Shown here one piece after another: positions 35,036-45,346 of a DNA stretch of 64,000 nt. Every line of letters begins with the position of its first letter. Positions within the stretch are counted from its first letter, which is position 1. The notes beneath the pieces were generated by a model that saw only the letters and a program-made list of their open reading frames with translations, did not search any database and was not told where the DNA came from. Source of the DNA: Chrysaora quinquecirrha (Eukaryota > Cnidaria > Scyphozoa > Semaeostomeae > Pelagiidae). The position numbers were made by a program, and so were the translations under genes. The DNA lies in assembly GCA_014526335.1 (NCBI GenBank), contig JACTAT010000168.1, positions 320,626 to 384,625 on the forward strand. The letters run 5' to 3'.

Positions 35036-35078
35036 AAGATGATGATGATGATGATGATGATGATAATGATGATTATCA
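35036..35078. repeat. (GAT)n microsatellite
   Basis: GAT/ATG repeats with a few interruptions. The frames through it (poly-Met, poly-Ile) are meaningless. The following ~670 bp up to 35754 show no gene. Confidence 0.9.
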
Positions 35079-35754
35079 TCATTGTAGTTTCTTGGGTCTC
35101 CTTACTCAACACAAAATATCCAAATTTCACGCACAATTTTGTATCTTCAATCAATGATTGTTTTGATTTTGTTAATAATGTTTATTTCAGAAGACTAGCT
35201 TTTTAACTTTAAGCCTGCTAAGCAGGCAGCCAGTTTAACCATAGTACCAGATTAGCCTTGGCAAGACAAGATTCTTCCTTCCAAGAATTCATCGCCTTCA
35301 CAGGAACCATGTGACCTGTCTACCATCGCTGAACTTTCGCTAGAGTCCGAGGAGGTTAGTCCTCTAAGGCATCCCCTAAACCTGAATCTTGCATCCCCTA
35401 AACCTGAATCTTCGAGTCAATGAATCTTGCAAAAATCCACACATCTACTCTAACGTCATTGGTATATGAGAGAATGAAAATAATAGGGCCCGGGTAATTA
35501 TAAAGTTGAATGATCATAGGGTTCTATTAAATGGGACCCTAGAGATAGCAAAAACGTGTGAACATTTGCAAAATTTCAATTTTCCATACTGTGAAATTCA
35601 TTTACATTCATAGCACTTGGATTTCTTATTGGTAGGTAAGGCAACCTATCAACTAAACACAACATTTGCATCATAAAAACTATAAATAACCTATTAATCT
35701 ATTATCTTCAATAGTAGCTCTACAAAAGAATGCAGTATTTCAAGACACAAAACA

Positions 35755-36063
35755 TTGTTGAACAAGAACCCACGTTACGACCTTGTTCAGGATCTAGCAG
35801 TAATGGACAGAGTAAATGTTAAAAATCTTGCTGACAATGAGAGACAAGTGACAATTGAATCAGCCAACCCACAGCTTTGGATGTTAACAGAAAAAGAACA
35901 ACAGAGCATCAAAACTACTCTAACGGAGCTCACAAAGAGAATTATTTGTCAGCCAATGAAATATTTCAAAGAAAACTGCCAACAAATTCTTTCAGAACAT
36001 ATTCCTCATGAGAACCAAGTGCAAATGAAACCAAAATCGAACCTTGTAGGTTTCTCCAAATAA
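35755..36063 (+). CDS. Unrecognised ORF, 102 codons
   Basis: A hydrophilic, helix-prone frame with VKNLADNERQ and ESANPQLWMLTEKEQQ. It starts at TTG in this reading, with ATG codons further in. It may be an exon of a transposon gene whose rest is lost; no motif allows a family call. Confidence 0.3.
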   Translation: MLNKNPRYDLVQDLAVMDRVNVKNLADNERQVTIESANPQLWMLTEKEQQSIKTTLTELTKRIICQPMKYFKENCQQILSEHIPHENQVQMKPKSNLVGFSK

Positions 36064-36395
36064 AATTACTTCTTTCCTAAAACTCTTTCCTCGTTAGAGT
36101 AAATAAGAACATATAGAAACTTTATTAGTAAGTCTTTTTGCTTCCTTTTTTTGTATACTAACATCATATCCAGTAATTAGTTATTGTATCAAGCTACCGA
36201 TTAGTAATTATTTCATTCTTTGCTGATTTACCCGTTATATAACATTTAGCGTCCATAACAAAAGCATTTATTACACCAATAATTGAATAATAAAAATATA
36301 AACATCCATCAACTTAAGAATTAAGAGAGAAACTCAGAACATACCTCTATTCAAAAAAGAGTCTTTAGAGCTGCTTTTTACAGATATGAATTGCA

Positions 36396-36670
36396 CGCCC
36401 ACCACTGTACTGATGGTAACCCTCCACTGCACTGAACACTCACCCCTGTACTTATGGTATCCCTCAACTGTACTGAACATCCACCCCTGTACTGATGGTA
36501 TCCCTCCACTGTACTGATGGTACTGTTGGTATCCCTCTACTGTACTGAACATCCAACACTGTACTCATGGTATCCCTCCACTGTACTCATGGTATCCCTC
36601 CACTGTACTGAACATCCACCACTGTACTGCACACCTACCACTGTACTGCACATACGTTATGTGGGGTGAC
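36396..36670. repeat. Minisatellite of TCCCTCCACTGTACTGATGG-type units
   Basis: Units of 20-40 bp combine CCACTGTACTGAACATCC and ATGGTATCCCTCCACTGTA words in changing order. The right end runs into CACATACGTTATGTGGG. The same module, reverse-complemented, occupies the centre of the palindrome at 46806-46915. Confidence 0.85.
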
Positions 36671-36879
36671 AATAAATTTATCAAGTGAAAGCAATGTTCC
36701 ATCGATGTAATGTTCAGGGTTCAAAACCCCGAAGAGCAATCTATCTTTTGACAGGACGAGTGGAAGAAATTTGTTGGTGCAACAAAACTTGTTGAAACTG
36801 GACTAGTTTTTTTGTCTCAATAGTAGAGCAACACAACTCTTACTGCACCTTGGTCTTCAAAGGCAATCATGTTTCAGGC

Positions 36880-37858
36880 CTTGATCTAAGAAAGAAAAAT
36901 TGCCCATACCTGAAAGGTCATGCAGTTCGTGCTCATCGTCCACTTTGCAGTGGGGAAGTTAATTTCACTATAAAAAAGGAAGCAAAAAACATCTTGAATT
37001 TGTAGTTTACAGGTGAAATATGCCACGACCTGCATAAAACGAAAGTCGAGAAACGTGGCCGGCAAAGACAGAATTGGGAAAAGCTGATCATTGCAGGAAA
37101 ACTTTCAGGTTCCACCTTCGGATTCTTATTGCGATGGACTTATCTGCAGATGCTTTTGCTGCTGGAAACAGAACAGTGGCACGAATATCTCTACAAGTAA
37201 CACAGGAGATCAAAAATCAGATCCGGAAAGGTCATCCAGAATTGCAGATCTTGCACGATAAGGTGACATACATTCAGAACGAAATCAAAGAAGACGAAAA
37301 TAAGGCTACAGAGCTGAACCAGTTATCTCATAAACTCTTTGGTTATATGCAAACTCTACAACTAATTCCCGCATTAAAAGTAGTGTTACTGCATGAATCT
37401 TTGATACAACGGTATCATGGTATTGCTCCTCATGACATTGTCTATTTTGAACCAACAGGGGGAGTTGTTCAGAAAATGCCCTGCTACAGGCAAATTCTCT
37501 ATTATGCTCCTTGTGTTAAACATCCATTTGGAAATAAGCCGCCCTTACCTGTTGCAGAATTCATTGCAAGTTCCCATACTGCCGAAGCAAAAGTCCAGGG
37601 GCTTCTATTACTGAAAGAAAAAGATAAGCTCATTCACTATGGAAAATTTTCTCAACTTATTTTGCTGGACAACAGTAAAGTCATTATACTGGTATACTTG
37701 CAGGTCTTTAATAACGAGACGCTTACTCAATATGTCAACCGCACATTCAGGATAGGAAACGCACATGGAGCAAGAGAAGATCTACACTTAACATTAATAC
37801 ACATCTGTTAATCACATTCCATGAAATGAAACCATGGTCGGAAAAGTGTAAAAAACAG
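36880..37858 (+). pseudogene. DDE-type transposon protein (Mutator-like?), interrupted by an LTR element
   Basis: A Cys/His-bearing N-terminal piece (RKKNCPYLKGHAVRAH, then TGEICHDLH; about 36890-37035) resembles a FLYWCH-type finger. A 245-codon frame (37074-37811) has YFEPTGGVVQKMP, PLPVAEFIASSHT, LLDNSKVIIL and, past a stop, SHSMK. This is the order of a transposase family common in coral genomes. The usual Asp of 'YFDxTGG' is Glu here. It is cut at 37859 by the LTR of the next element. Confidence 0.5.
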
Positions 37859-37859
37859 G

Positions 37860-38046
37860 TGTTATGTTTTCCTAAACCGGCCTAGCCAAACGAGACAAAG
37901 ATAAACACACGTCTGCTTTATCGAATCACTCAACTCAGAATAACATTAAAACTACAAATCAAATTAGCAACGCATGAGCGTGGAGTTCCCTCAGGATGAG
38001 TTGTCTATAATAGTCTATTCAAAGTTATAACAATAACACAATAACA
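37860..38046 (-). repeat. 3' LTR, 187 bp
   Basis: On the minus strand it starts TGTTATTGTG and ends AACATAACA (TG..CA). It is preceded by the purine-rich AGAGGGGAGATGAGA (38047-38061). Confidence 0.75.
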
Positions 38047-38282
38047 TCTCATCTCCCCTCTTAATTTTGTCCACCCAAAATGCTATAGTTCAGTCTCTCC
38101 GGCTATCTCCGCATCTGAATTGGACGACGCTGGACTGGTCCGTTAGACTCCTCCGCATTAGTTTCTGGAATCTTAGCTGCTTCGTCATTTCATGGTAAAT
38201 CTAATTACGGTAAATCCTCATCATCAAGGTGCGATGACTCATCTCTTGCTCTAACTCGAGATTTCAGTTGCTGAGAATGTCG

Positions 38283-39117
38283 TCACCAAATCAAGCCGTC
38301 ACGGACAAACACTCGATATGACAGAGGGCTTATCTTATGATGAATCTTGTCACGAACAAATTTGGGTCCTCTTTTACTATAATTTCGTGCCCAAACCAGA
38401 TCTCCTACTTCAAATTCATGCATCCTTGCTGTACGATCGTGATATGCTTTCTGCTTCTCCTTTGACTGATGAACTCTTTCTTTAACTGCAGCATGGTTTT
38501 CATCGTCATTGACGTTTTTTTTCACTCTTGGGTGAATCAAATCAAAACAAGTACGTAATTTTCTTCCCACCAACAATTGGCTTGGAGCCACATCAGTAGT
38601 TGCATGTGCTGTAACTCGATATGTAAGCAAGAAACTATTCACGTTATAATCAATATTCTTGCTATGCTTAGCCATCTTGTTCATGCACTTCTTGAACGTT
38701 TGAATAAACCTTTCTACCAGGCTATTTGCTTGAGGGTGATATGGCGTAACGTAGCAGTTATTGATTCCCCTAAGCTTACAAAATTTCTTGAATTCCTCTG
38801 AAGTGAATTGTGATCCATTATTGGAAACTAGTTGCTCAGGTAATCCTTGAGCAGCAAATATCCTCATCAGAGCTGCTGCTACAGTTGTAGATGTTGCAGT
38901 TCTTAATTTAATCACTTCAGGCCACTTAGAGTACGCATCTTCAACAACTAACCACATAAAACCAAAAAATGGACCTGCCAAATCAATATGCAACCTTTCC
39001 CAAGGCCTATCCGGGAACTGCCAAGGATGGAGGGGCACCTTTTGAAGCCAAGGATGGAGGGGCACCTTTTGAAGATCATTCCCACCTTCTTGACATTCAC
39101 AAACATTGCTACACATT
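38283..39117 (-). pseudogene. Integrase of the minus-strand Gypsy-like element
   Basis: The open frame starts within the zinc-finger end (CSNVCECQ). The core has HIDLAGPF (first Asp), VSNNGSQFTS where the second catalytic Asp is Asn, and NSLVERFIQ (Glu). A chromodomain-less basic tail with FEVGDLVWARN follows. The Asp-to-Asn change should kill strand transfer even though the frame is open. Confidence 0.8.
39021..39074. repeat. 27-bp tandem duplication inside integrase
   Basis: Two exact copies of the 27-mer that starts CCAAGGATGGAGGGG (39021-39047, 39048-39074). It adds nine residues (LQKVPLHPW twice) without shifting the frame. Confidence 0.95.
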
Positions 39118-39360
39118 ACACCACCATTGAGATTGGTAAACATTTCATTTGGTTGAGGAAGAGGGTACTGGTTAACTTTCATTTTAGGATTGATCGATAC
39201 TGGAAAATCGCCACACAATTGTACTGATCCATCACGTTTCAGAACCGGAACAACAGGAGCTGCCCAGTCTGAGTACTGTACAGGTGTAATGATTCCCTTC
39301 TGCTACAAACGATCAAGTTTGTTCTCAACCTTCTTCTTCATAGCATATGGCAGTGGACGT
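39118..39360 (-). pseudogene. RT N-terminal stub joined to integrase
   Basis: Motifs SDWAAPVVPVLKRDGS and KVNQYPLPQP..LF-type (MFTNLNGG) lie on the minus strand, then the frame passes straight into the integrase finger at about 39119. Fingers/palm, YxDD box and RNase H are all missing. Confidence 0.75.
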
Positions 39361-39400
39361 GCTTTGCGAAATTTTGGGGTTGTTTCATTTTTCATGTGGA

Positions 39401-39520
39401 TTTTTGCTTTAATACCCTTACATAATCCTGTTTCTTTCCTTTACAAACTCAGTGAAACATAAATACCGTTACATAATCCTGATTTTTGCTTTAATACCCT
39501 TACATAATCCTGTTTCTTCC
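39401..39520. repeat. ~80-bp tandem duplication at the protease-RT junction
   Basis: GATTTTTGCTTTAATACCC..TTACATAATCCTGTTTCTT occurs at about 39401-39440 and again at about 39481-39520. Confidence 0.8.
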
Positions 39521-39944
39521 ACAAAATCTCGTCGAATTCATCCAATACGGCTTTTAACTTCTTTTCCTGTGGAATGAAAACAGCAAAAATCGACTGCCAA
39601 TCAAAGCGAACTTGACACAATAGATCTCTTCCCAAGAGATTCCTGGCTTTTCCTTTCACTACTCTTGCACAAAATTCTGTATGCTGTCTGTTAATTTCAA
39701 CGCTTGCATCAAACTCTTCCAATAATGGAACATTTCCATGAGTATAACTCTTTAATTCCAATGATGCAGGTCTCAGTATTGGGGTATCAAGTGAGTTGCG
39801 CCATGTAGCCTCATTGATAAGTGTAACAACAGAGCCAGTGTCCACTTCCAAAGTGACGGGGCGTCCGTTAATTTTAGCTTCGACTTTTGGACATGGTTTC
39901 AATGTTCCTGCAACATGATTGGCTTCCTTTGAATCCACAGACAA
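39441..39944 (-). pseudogene. Retropepsin-type protease of the minus-strand element
   Basis: A 167-codon frame has VTLEVDTGSVVTLI (active-site DTGS) and NLLGRDLLCQV. It carries the normal sequence up to the duplicated segment that ends it. Confidence 0.8.
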
Positions 39945-39979
39945 CGTTTCACAATCTGATATTTCTCCAGAAATATGCT

Positions 39980-40473
39980 TTACTTGACTCTGTGCGAAAT
40001 TTTTCCTAGAAGTGCGAGGGCTTTTCGGGGCCCTGCAGTCTCTTGCGTAATGTCCTCTTTACCACAATTGAAACATTTCACTGATTTTGGTGCCCTCGAA
40101 AAATTATGTCTTCCTTTAGAAAATTCTTCCTTTCGAGCTTTCGTTTCTTTATTTCTCGGCTTCACTGCATGAACATCGCTAGATCCTCTCGCCACAAAAG
40201 TGTTAAACTGATGAGCATCCTTCTGTGCAGCTTCGGCAGCTTTCGTTATTTCGACAGCTCTCGTAAAGGTCAAAACTCCAGCTTCTTGCAATAACCGACG
40301 TTGCCACGTCTCGTTATTCAAACCAAAAACAAATTTGTCCCTCATTGACTGCAGTAGTGGTGTCAAAGCAGGGTCAGTAGACGCTGTAAACTCGCATGTT
40401 TTTGCTAATCTTCTCAGTTCTGCTTCATATTCAGCTATTGACTCATTTGGCATCTGCTTTCTGTTATAAAACT
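39980..40473 (-). pseudogene. Gag, C-terminal part
   Basis: NESIAEYEAELRRLAKTCEF, FVFGLNNETWQRRLLQEAG and a zinc-knuckle start CFNCGKED, whose later His/Cys residues are shifted out of frame. The frame continues across 40476-44011 into 44014-44175 when the transposon is left out. Confidence 0.8.
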
Positions 40474-40475
40474 TA

Positions 40476-40650
40476 CATTAATCTCCAAAATTTTCGGACG
40501 TTTCAATTTTCGGACAAAAGAGGGGTCCGAAAATTCAATTGTCCGAAAATTTTAATGTCCGAAAATTGTAGTGGTCCGAAAATTTAATTGTCCGATAATT
40601 AAAATGTCCGAACATTTAATTGTCCGATACTCAAAATGTCCGAAAATTTA
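40476..40650. repeat. Left terminal region: TIR plus TGTCCGAAAATT repeats
   Basis: The perfect TIR is 40476-40499. It is followed by about eight spaced copies of (T/G)GTCCGA(A/T)AATT in both spacings. Such subterminal repeats are typical transposase-binding sites. Confidence 0.85.
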
Positions 40651-40755
40651 ATTTTGCATAAATAAAATAAATTCAAGCATAAAAGTACTCAAATCAGATG
40701 CAAGACTCTGTTTTGGATCATGTACAGCAATAATCTAAATAAAACAAGTACAGCA

Positions 40756-41582
40756 TTAATCTAAAATAATAACTTCGTCATGTTCGTCTGAATTATTGCT
40801 AGTTTCATTTCTCTCAGGTTCATTTTCCCAATCTTCGTCATCAAGAAGAAAAATATCTTCCACAGGATCTTCCCTCTCTCTATTTCTGGTTTCTCCTTCG
40901 GTCTCATCTTCAGATCTTCCCTCTTCATCATTTGCAGAATCATTGTGTTCGGCATGATTGGCGGCAGGATCGTAGTTATCATTAATCAGCTTGATTAATC
41001 GTTGCAAGTATCTTTGATCATCATTGCCAATCGTTAGTGTGGCAGAAAGCAAAATCTCCAGCCCTCCCTTTGGAATAGGGGACGGGCGATAGCGCCCATT
41101 GGTAACAACAGCACTGATCGTGCCACCACGGATTAAGAAATAATGAACAAATCGTGATATTTCTCTGGGCATATGCCCGACGACATCTGCAGTTAACCTG
41201 GATGGACATTTTCTCATCAAGCTATAGAATATGGATCCGCCAGCAGAGCATTCGGGTCTCTTTCTTTTTTAGCAAATAGGCTCTCGCCCGGCTGCGGTGA
41301 AACCCATGCTGTCTTGCCGTACACATGCCATCCGCGACTTGCTATCAACGTCGTGTAATTAGCTTGCATCGTGACTTCTCGTACCACCCAATACTTGTTT
41401 TCAAAGATAATGAAGAAACGAGGAGGGCAGTCAGGTTTAGTAGTTGCACGGTAATGTAAAGCTAACACCATTGTGAAAATGGATACAGCCCATACGGCTT
41501 TCTGTAAAACATGGAAACTGAAATCTTGAAACTGGAATCTGGAACCTGAATCTGGAATCTGTGAGGGTCTCATGGAGCCCAT
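40756..41582 (-). pseudogene. HIRAN-domain protein with acidic tail, one-base frameshift
   Basis: Two overlapping minus frames (41582-41217 and 41220-40756) form one domain. The first has WHVYGKTAWVSPQPGE and KKERDPNALLADPYSIA. The second has GHMPREISRFVHYFLIRGG and PIPKGGLEILL. This is the HIRAN pattern (REP/RDPN..D..A; GH-PR-IS; RGG..). A strongly acidic C-terminus follows. The frames meet at 41217-41222 and one missing base explains the break. HIRAN domains bind DNA ends in HLTF/Rad5-type proteins. The N-terminal ~35 residues come from short GATTCCAG repeats, so the true start is uncertain. Confidence 0.65.
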
Positions 41583-41599
41583 CGCAATTATTTAATATA

Positions 41600-41635
41600 C
41601 AGTACTCTAACCACTTGGCCAACCTCCAATCTGCC
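41600..41635 (-). repeat. tRNA-Ser/Leu-like A-box segment
   Basis: The minus strand reads TTGGCCAAGTGGTTAGAGTA, a close match to the 5' part of class II tRNAs. A B-box-like GGTTCCAGATTCC lies ~85 nt downstream. It may be a SINE head or an internal promoter ahead of the HIRAN frame. Confidence 0.4.
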
Positions 41636-42051
41636 CACCACCATTAATAATTCTCCACATACTCAATTTCTAGACGCATGATGCAATCCCTAATGGTAAA
41701 GTTTCCATATCCAGGTCCAAGATCTAGATTCCACAATCCAGTTTAGAAATTCTAGACCCCTGGTTCCAAAGCGTGTTTTAAAGATAGCACGCGACTTACA
41801 GTCAAAACCATAAAAGTGTAAACAGAATAATCCATGTTAGTTTTCCATAATCAAGTATTCTTTTTGTAATGTTAGTAGGTCAAGTGCTTCTTTCATGAGT
41901 GAGGGGGATCATTCATTGAAATTAGGTGTGACATTGACAATGAACCGTTTGTAATCCTCATTTGGAATTTCATGCTGCAAACCGTATTGGATGACACGCT
42001 TTTTTAATTCTGACTATAAAGCTTCTGGGCAGCAAAAGTAGTTGTAGTTAG

Positions 42052-43505
42052 TTGAGCAAACTTTTAAATGTCGATTCTAAATTATTTTACAAAGACTGCG
42101 TCGAACGTAGTGGGAGAGTGCAGTCAAGAAGAGCTGCCAACCATCACGGTCCGTGGCGCGAGGAGGTCGTCCAGTCACTGGAACATTTAGAAGAAAGAGG
42201 CAAAACTCGTGGTAAATATAAAACTTGGAGTGGGAAGAGAAGAAAGACATCGGGACGCACGCTATAAGGCACGGAGTTGCCAAAACTGTTCGAGATCTGT
42301 CAAAAAGTATCCTGGGTTGAAGAAACAAAGCGTTAGCGATTTTAAAAACGCGTTGAAGATGGTTGCGATGTGAAAGAGTTAAAGAACAAAAAAGGGTCGG
42401 AAACAATTATTGCCCGAGGAGTTAATGGAAAAAACAATTAAAATAATAAAGGTTTACGCCTCAAGGGTGCTCCTGTAAGTGCGGCTATCATTAACAGTGT
42501 CGCGAAAAGGTATCATTAATGCAAATGATCGATCTTTACTTGTCGAAAATGGTGGGTATTTAAGTTTGAATCACAAATGGGGAAGAAATGTTTTGTATCG
42601 ATTAGAGAAAACGGAGAAAAGATGAGTCGGAGAATGGGGACGACAGCTAAAATTCCTGTTGCACCTGGTATTCTGAAAGAGGAGAAACTGAAATTTCAAC
42701 GCGACATCAAAACGCTGCAGCAACTTTACAAGATTCCGGACGAGCTGATATTAAACTACTATCAAACGCCATTGTCGTACGTTTGTGCTCCGAACCATAC
42801 CCTGCATAAAAGAGGTGCAGCAAGTGTCCCTTTGATAGGGAAGGGTAAGAAAAAGCAGATAACTGGCACATTCACGATTACGAAAAGTGGCGAGTTTCTT
42901 CCGATGCAAATCATCTACCAAGGAAAAACCGTAAGGTGCCATCCACAGGGAGTTGCATTTCCGGATCGATTTAATGTTACCCACACGCCTAATCACTGGA
43001 GTAACGAGGAAAAAGCCATCAAGCTTTTGGAAGAAATTATATTTCCTTATTTGAAGCAGAAGCGTTCAGAGCTTAATTTACCAGATGATCAAAAGGCTCT
43101 TCTGATTTTGATGTTTTTAAGGGCAGAAGACGCATAGCGTATCCTGGATCTCATGGCGAAAATCACTGCGTGTATGTATACGTACCAAATAACTTAACGA
43201 GTGAGTTTCAACCACTAGATTTAACAGTGAATGGTCCATCAAAAACTTTCCTTTCAGGAAAGTTTCAAGACTGGTATGCGCATGAAATCACAACGCAAAT
43301 GCAAGCAGGCACTGACGTATACTCTATTAACGTAAAAACAAATTTGAGCATCATAAAACCATTGCACGCGCAATGGATTATTGGATTGTATGACCATCTT
43401 CGTAACAAAAGAGATCTTATAATGAAGGGATTTGAAATTACAGGAATAACAGAGGCAATAAATATTGAACTTGAACATGAGGATCCCTTCGCTGATTTAG
43501 ATTAA
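42052..43505 (+). pseudogene. Pogo-type DDE transposase, inactivated
   Basis: The N-terminal helix-turn-helix is spread over frames (IRHGVAKTVRDLSKKYPGLK, about 42265-42320). The catalytic region is a 186-codon frame (42577-43137) followed, after one frameshift near 43100, by 43170-43505. The block NYYQTPLSYVC holds Tyr where the first catalytic Asp (NYDQTPL-type) is expected. The second Asp (FDVFKG) survives only in the shifted frame. FQPLDLTVNGPSK supplies the third. The end IIGLYDHLRN and EDPFADLD match the family. Two independent lesions make it dead. Confidence 0.85.
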
Positions 43506-43859
43506 GCTGTCAAAACGATTGTAGAAACTGTTGTTAATACTATATTTTACTATATTTTACATACTTTATGAATGTACAGTACTTGCAGGAAAGGGAAGTT
43601 GTCATGAATGAATCATGTGACTCATGTTCTTATTTATTGATTCGTTCCAGTTATTAATTAGCTTTGTATAACTCTGTTCTGTTGGCGTTTTTATGCTTGT
43701 GATATTTATTCATGTTCTGTTATGTTGATATAATCATGTGAGTCTTTTCTGATCGAAGCTTCTACATAACTTTAACAGTACTATGGTAACCATGCCAGTT
43801 TTGTTTTGAGACATGAAGTGAAACAACGTATTCCATTTATTCTGTGATGTATCTATGAA

Positions 43860-44011
43860 ATTATATTGTGTCCGAAATTTTATTTACTAATATGAAAATG
43901 TCCGAAATTTTGTCCGAAATTGTCCGAAATTTTTGACATTTTTGTCCGAAAATTTGTGTCCGAAAATTAAATGTCCGAAAATAATAGGTCCGAAAATTTT
44001 GGAGATTAATG
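43860..44011. repeat. Right terminal region: TGTCCGAAAATT repeats plus TIR
   Basis: About eight GTCCGAAA(A/T)TT copies end in the perfect TIR (43988-44011). Confidence 0.85.
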
Positions 44012-44013
44012 TA

Positions 44014-44175
44014 TAACGTTCGGCCATAATCGAAGGTTTCGGTTTATAATAGTTTCTTAAAAGTGTTGAAATTTCTTCTAATGACTTTCCTTCTGGTTCC
44101 TCTGGTGAACACAACGTTGTCAACTTCTCGAAAGCATCCCGTCCAATGTACGATGAACTAGCCATATGTTTCAGG
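44014..44175 (-). pseudogene. Gag, N-terminal part
   Basis: The minus frame has SSYIGRDAFEKLTTLCSPEE and SLEEISTLLRNYYKPKPSI, the capsid region that precedes the 40473 part. Upstream sequence beyond ~44180 belongs to something else, so the gag start and 5' LTR are missing. Confidence 0.75.
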
Positions 44176-44181
44176 AAGAAT

Positions 44182-45346
44182 AAAACCAAACTCGTTGATT
44201 TCCTACTTAAAGCCAGAGAGAAATTTGCAGACGGGCAATTGATATCAGAAAAATACACAGTTGTAGAGTCTCGTTCTCAAGCAGTGCTGTTGCTATGCAA
44301 CACAAAATTTGAAGTAAAACTGTGCCGCTGTTCTTGTGGAACCATGCAATTTCTTGCTTGTTATCAAAAACTCAGTGAATTCAGAAACAATCCTCAATGA
44401 AATCTTGAATATAAGGTGCATTATTAAAAAATTGTTGATCATTACACAAAAAAGCACTTACTTGCTATGTAAAAGGTTGTGCAAACAGCAGTGAGAAGTT
44501 AAACAAATGGCTTTCCCAGCAATGCGAAAAACATGGTTGCCAGCGATCAAGCAAATCTTGTAATTGTGAATCAGAATTGAAGTGAGTGAGCTGGTATATT
44601 CTTTATTCCGACCCTTGTTAGTTTTATTTCCTGCCTTGAAAAGTATACTACACCTAAAAATAGCTAAATTGTGCATACTGTTACAAAAGAACCTTACCCA
44701 TCTCAGAAACTTGGCTATGACTGCAAGAGAAAACTGGAAATTCTACTCCCTCCCACAGGTAAAAGACGAACCAGACCCCCATCGAAACTGGCTGATTCTT
44801 CAGGTATTACACAGATTCCAAAGCTTTCCAAAACGGAACCCAGTCAATCAGGCTTAGGGTACAGTGCTCAGTCCAATGAAAATACAAATGACATAAGTGA
44901 TGGGAGTAGATCTCAAACTCCAGCCTCAGCAGACCTTTTGCTTGTACGAAATGTTTCGAAAATTGAAGCCAGTCAAGCAAGCTTAGAATACAGTGCTCAG
45001 TCCAGTAAAAATACTTTTGACTTAGGTGATGGAAGTAGATCTCAAACTCCAGCGTCAACAGATCTTTTGAGTGCACAAAAAGAAGGTTCATGTCTTGATT
45101 TAACACCCAGAGAACATTTGAGTGATCAGGAGCGAAGAGGAATGAAAATCAGCAATGCCCAAACAAAGCTGCACTCAATTTCACATACAAGAAAGAGATC
45201 AAGTTGTTATTCAAGATGACAAAATTTGCTCCAGCCACCTGAATTCTAATGTTTCAAGGTGTCCTCTGGTTAGTAAAGGGAAACCTCAAGCAAGAAAGTT
45301 ATATGAACAATTGCTCACAGTAGAAAACTGCAAATTTTTTTACTAA
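44182..45346 (+). pseudogene. Possible SWIM-type transposon protein with internal repeats
   Basis: The first part (to 44400) has EKYTVVESRSQAVLLL then LCRCSCG, like the CxC half of a SWIM zinc finger. The later part (44671-45219) starts TKEPYPSQKLGYDCKRK and a Pro/Arg-rich tract. It then has two ~42-residue repeats, each with SQSGLGYSAQS- or SQASLEYSAQS-type starts and DGSRSQTPAS. A splice between the parts is plausible. The SWIM reading is tentative. Confidence 0.35.

Larger units (their letters stand above)
40476..44011. mobile_element. 3.5-kb pogo/Tc1-type DNA transposon carrying a HIRAN-domain gene
   Basis: The terminal 24 bp are a perfect inverted pair (left end CATTAATCTCCAAAATTTTC, continuing to 40499). 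It is flanked by TA at 40474-40475 and 44012-44013, the target duplication of the Tc1/mariner/pogo superfamily. Removing the element and one TA makes the flanking gag frame continuous. Inside are two divergent genes, HIRAN (minus, 40756-41582) and transposase (plus, 42052-43505). Both are broken, so this copy is not autonomous now. Confidence 0.9.
37860..44180 (-). mobile_element. Minus-strand Gypsy-like LTR retrotransposon, internally deleted and 5'-truncated
   Basis: In reading order (right to left): gag start at about 44175, gag split by a pogo-type transposon (40476-44011), protease, RT start, a deletion of most of RT/RNase H at about 39119, integrase, polypurine tract, 3' LTR. No 5' LTR is found beyond 44180. 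Confidence 0.85.

Noticed and set aside
34948..35154. Poly-Ile and poly-Met frames
   Set aside because: Translated GAT repeat.
43254..43478. 74-codon minus-strand frame
   Set aside because: Shadow of the pogo-type transposase end.
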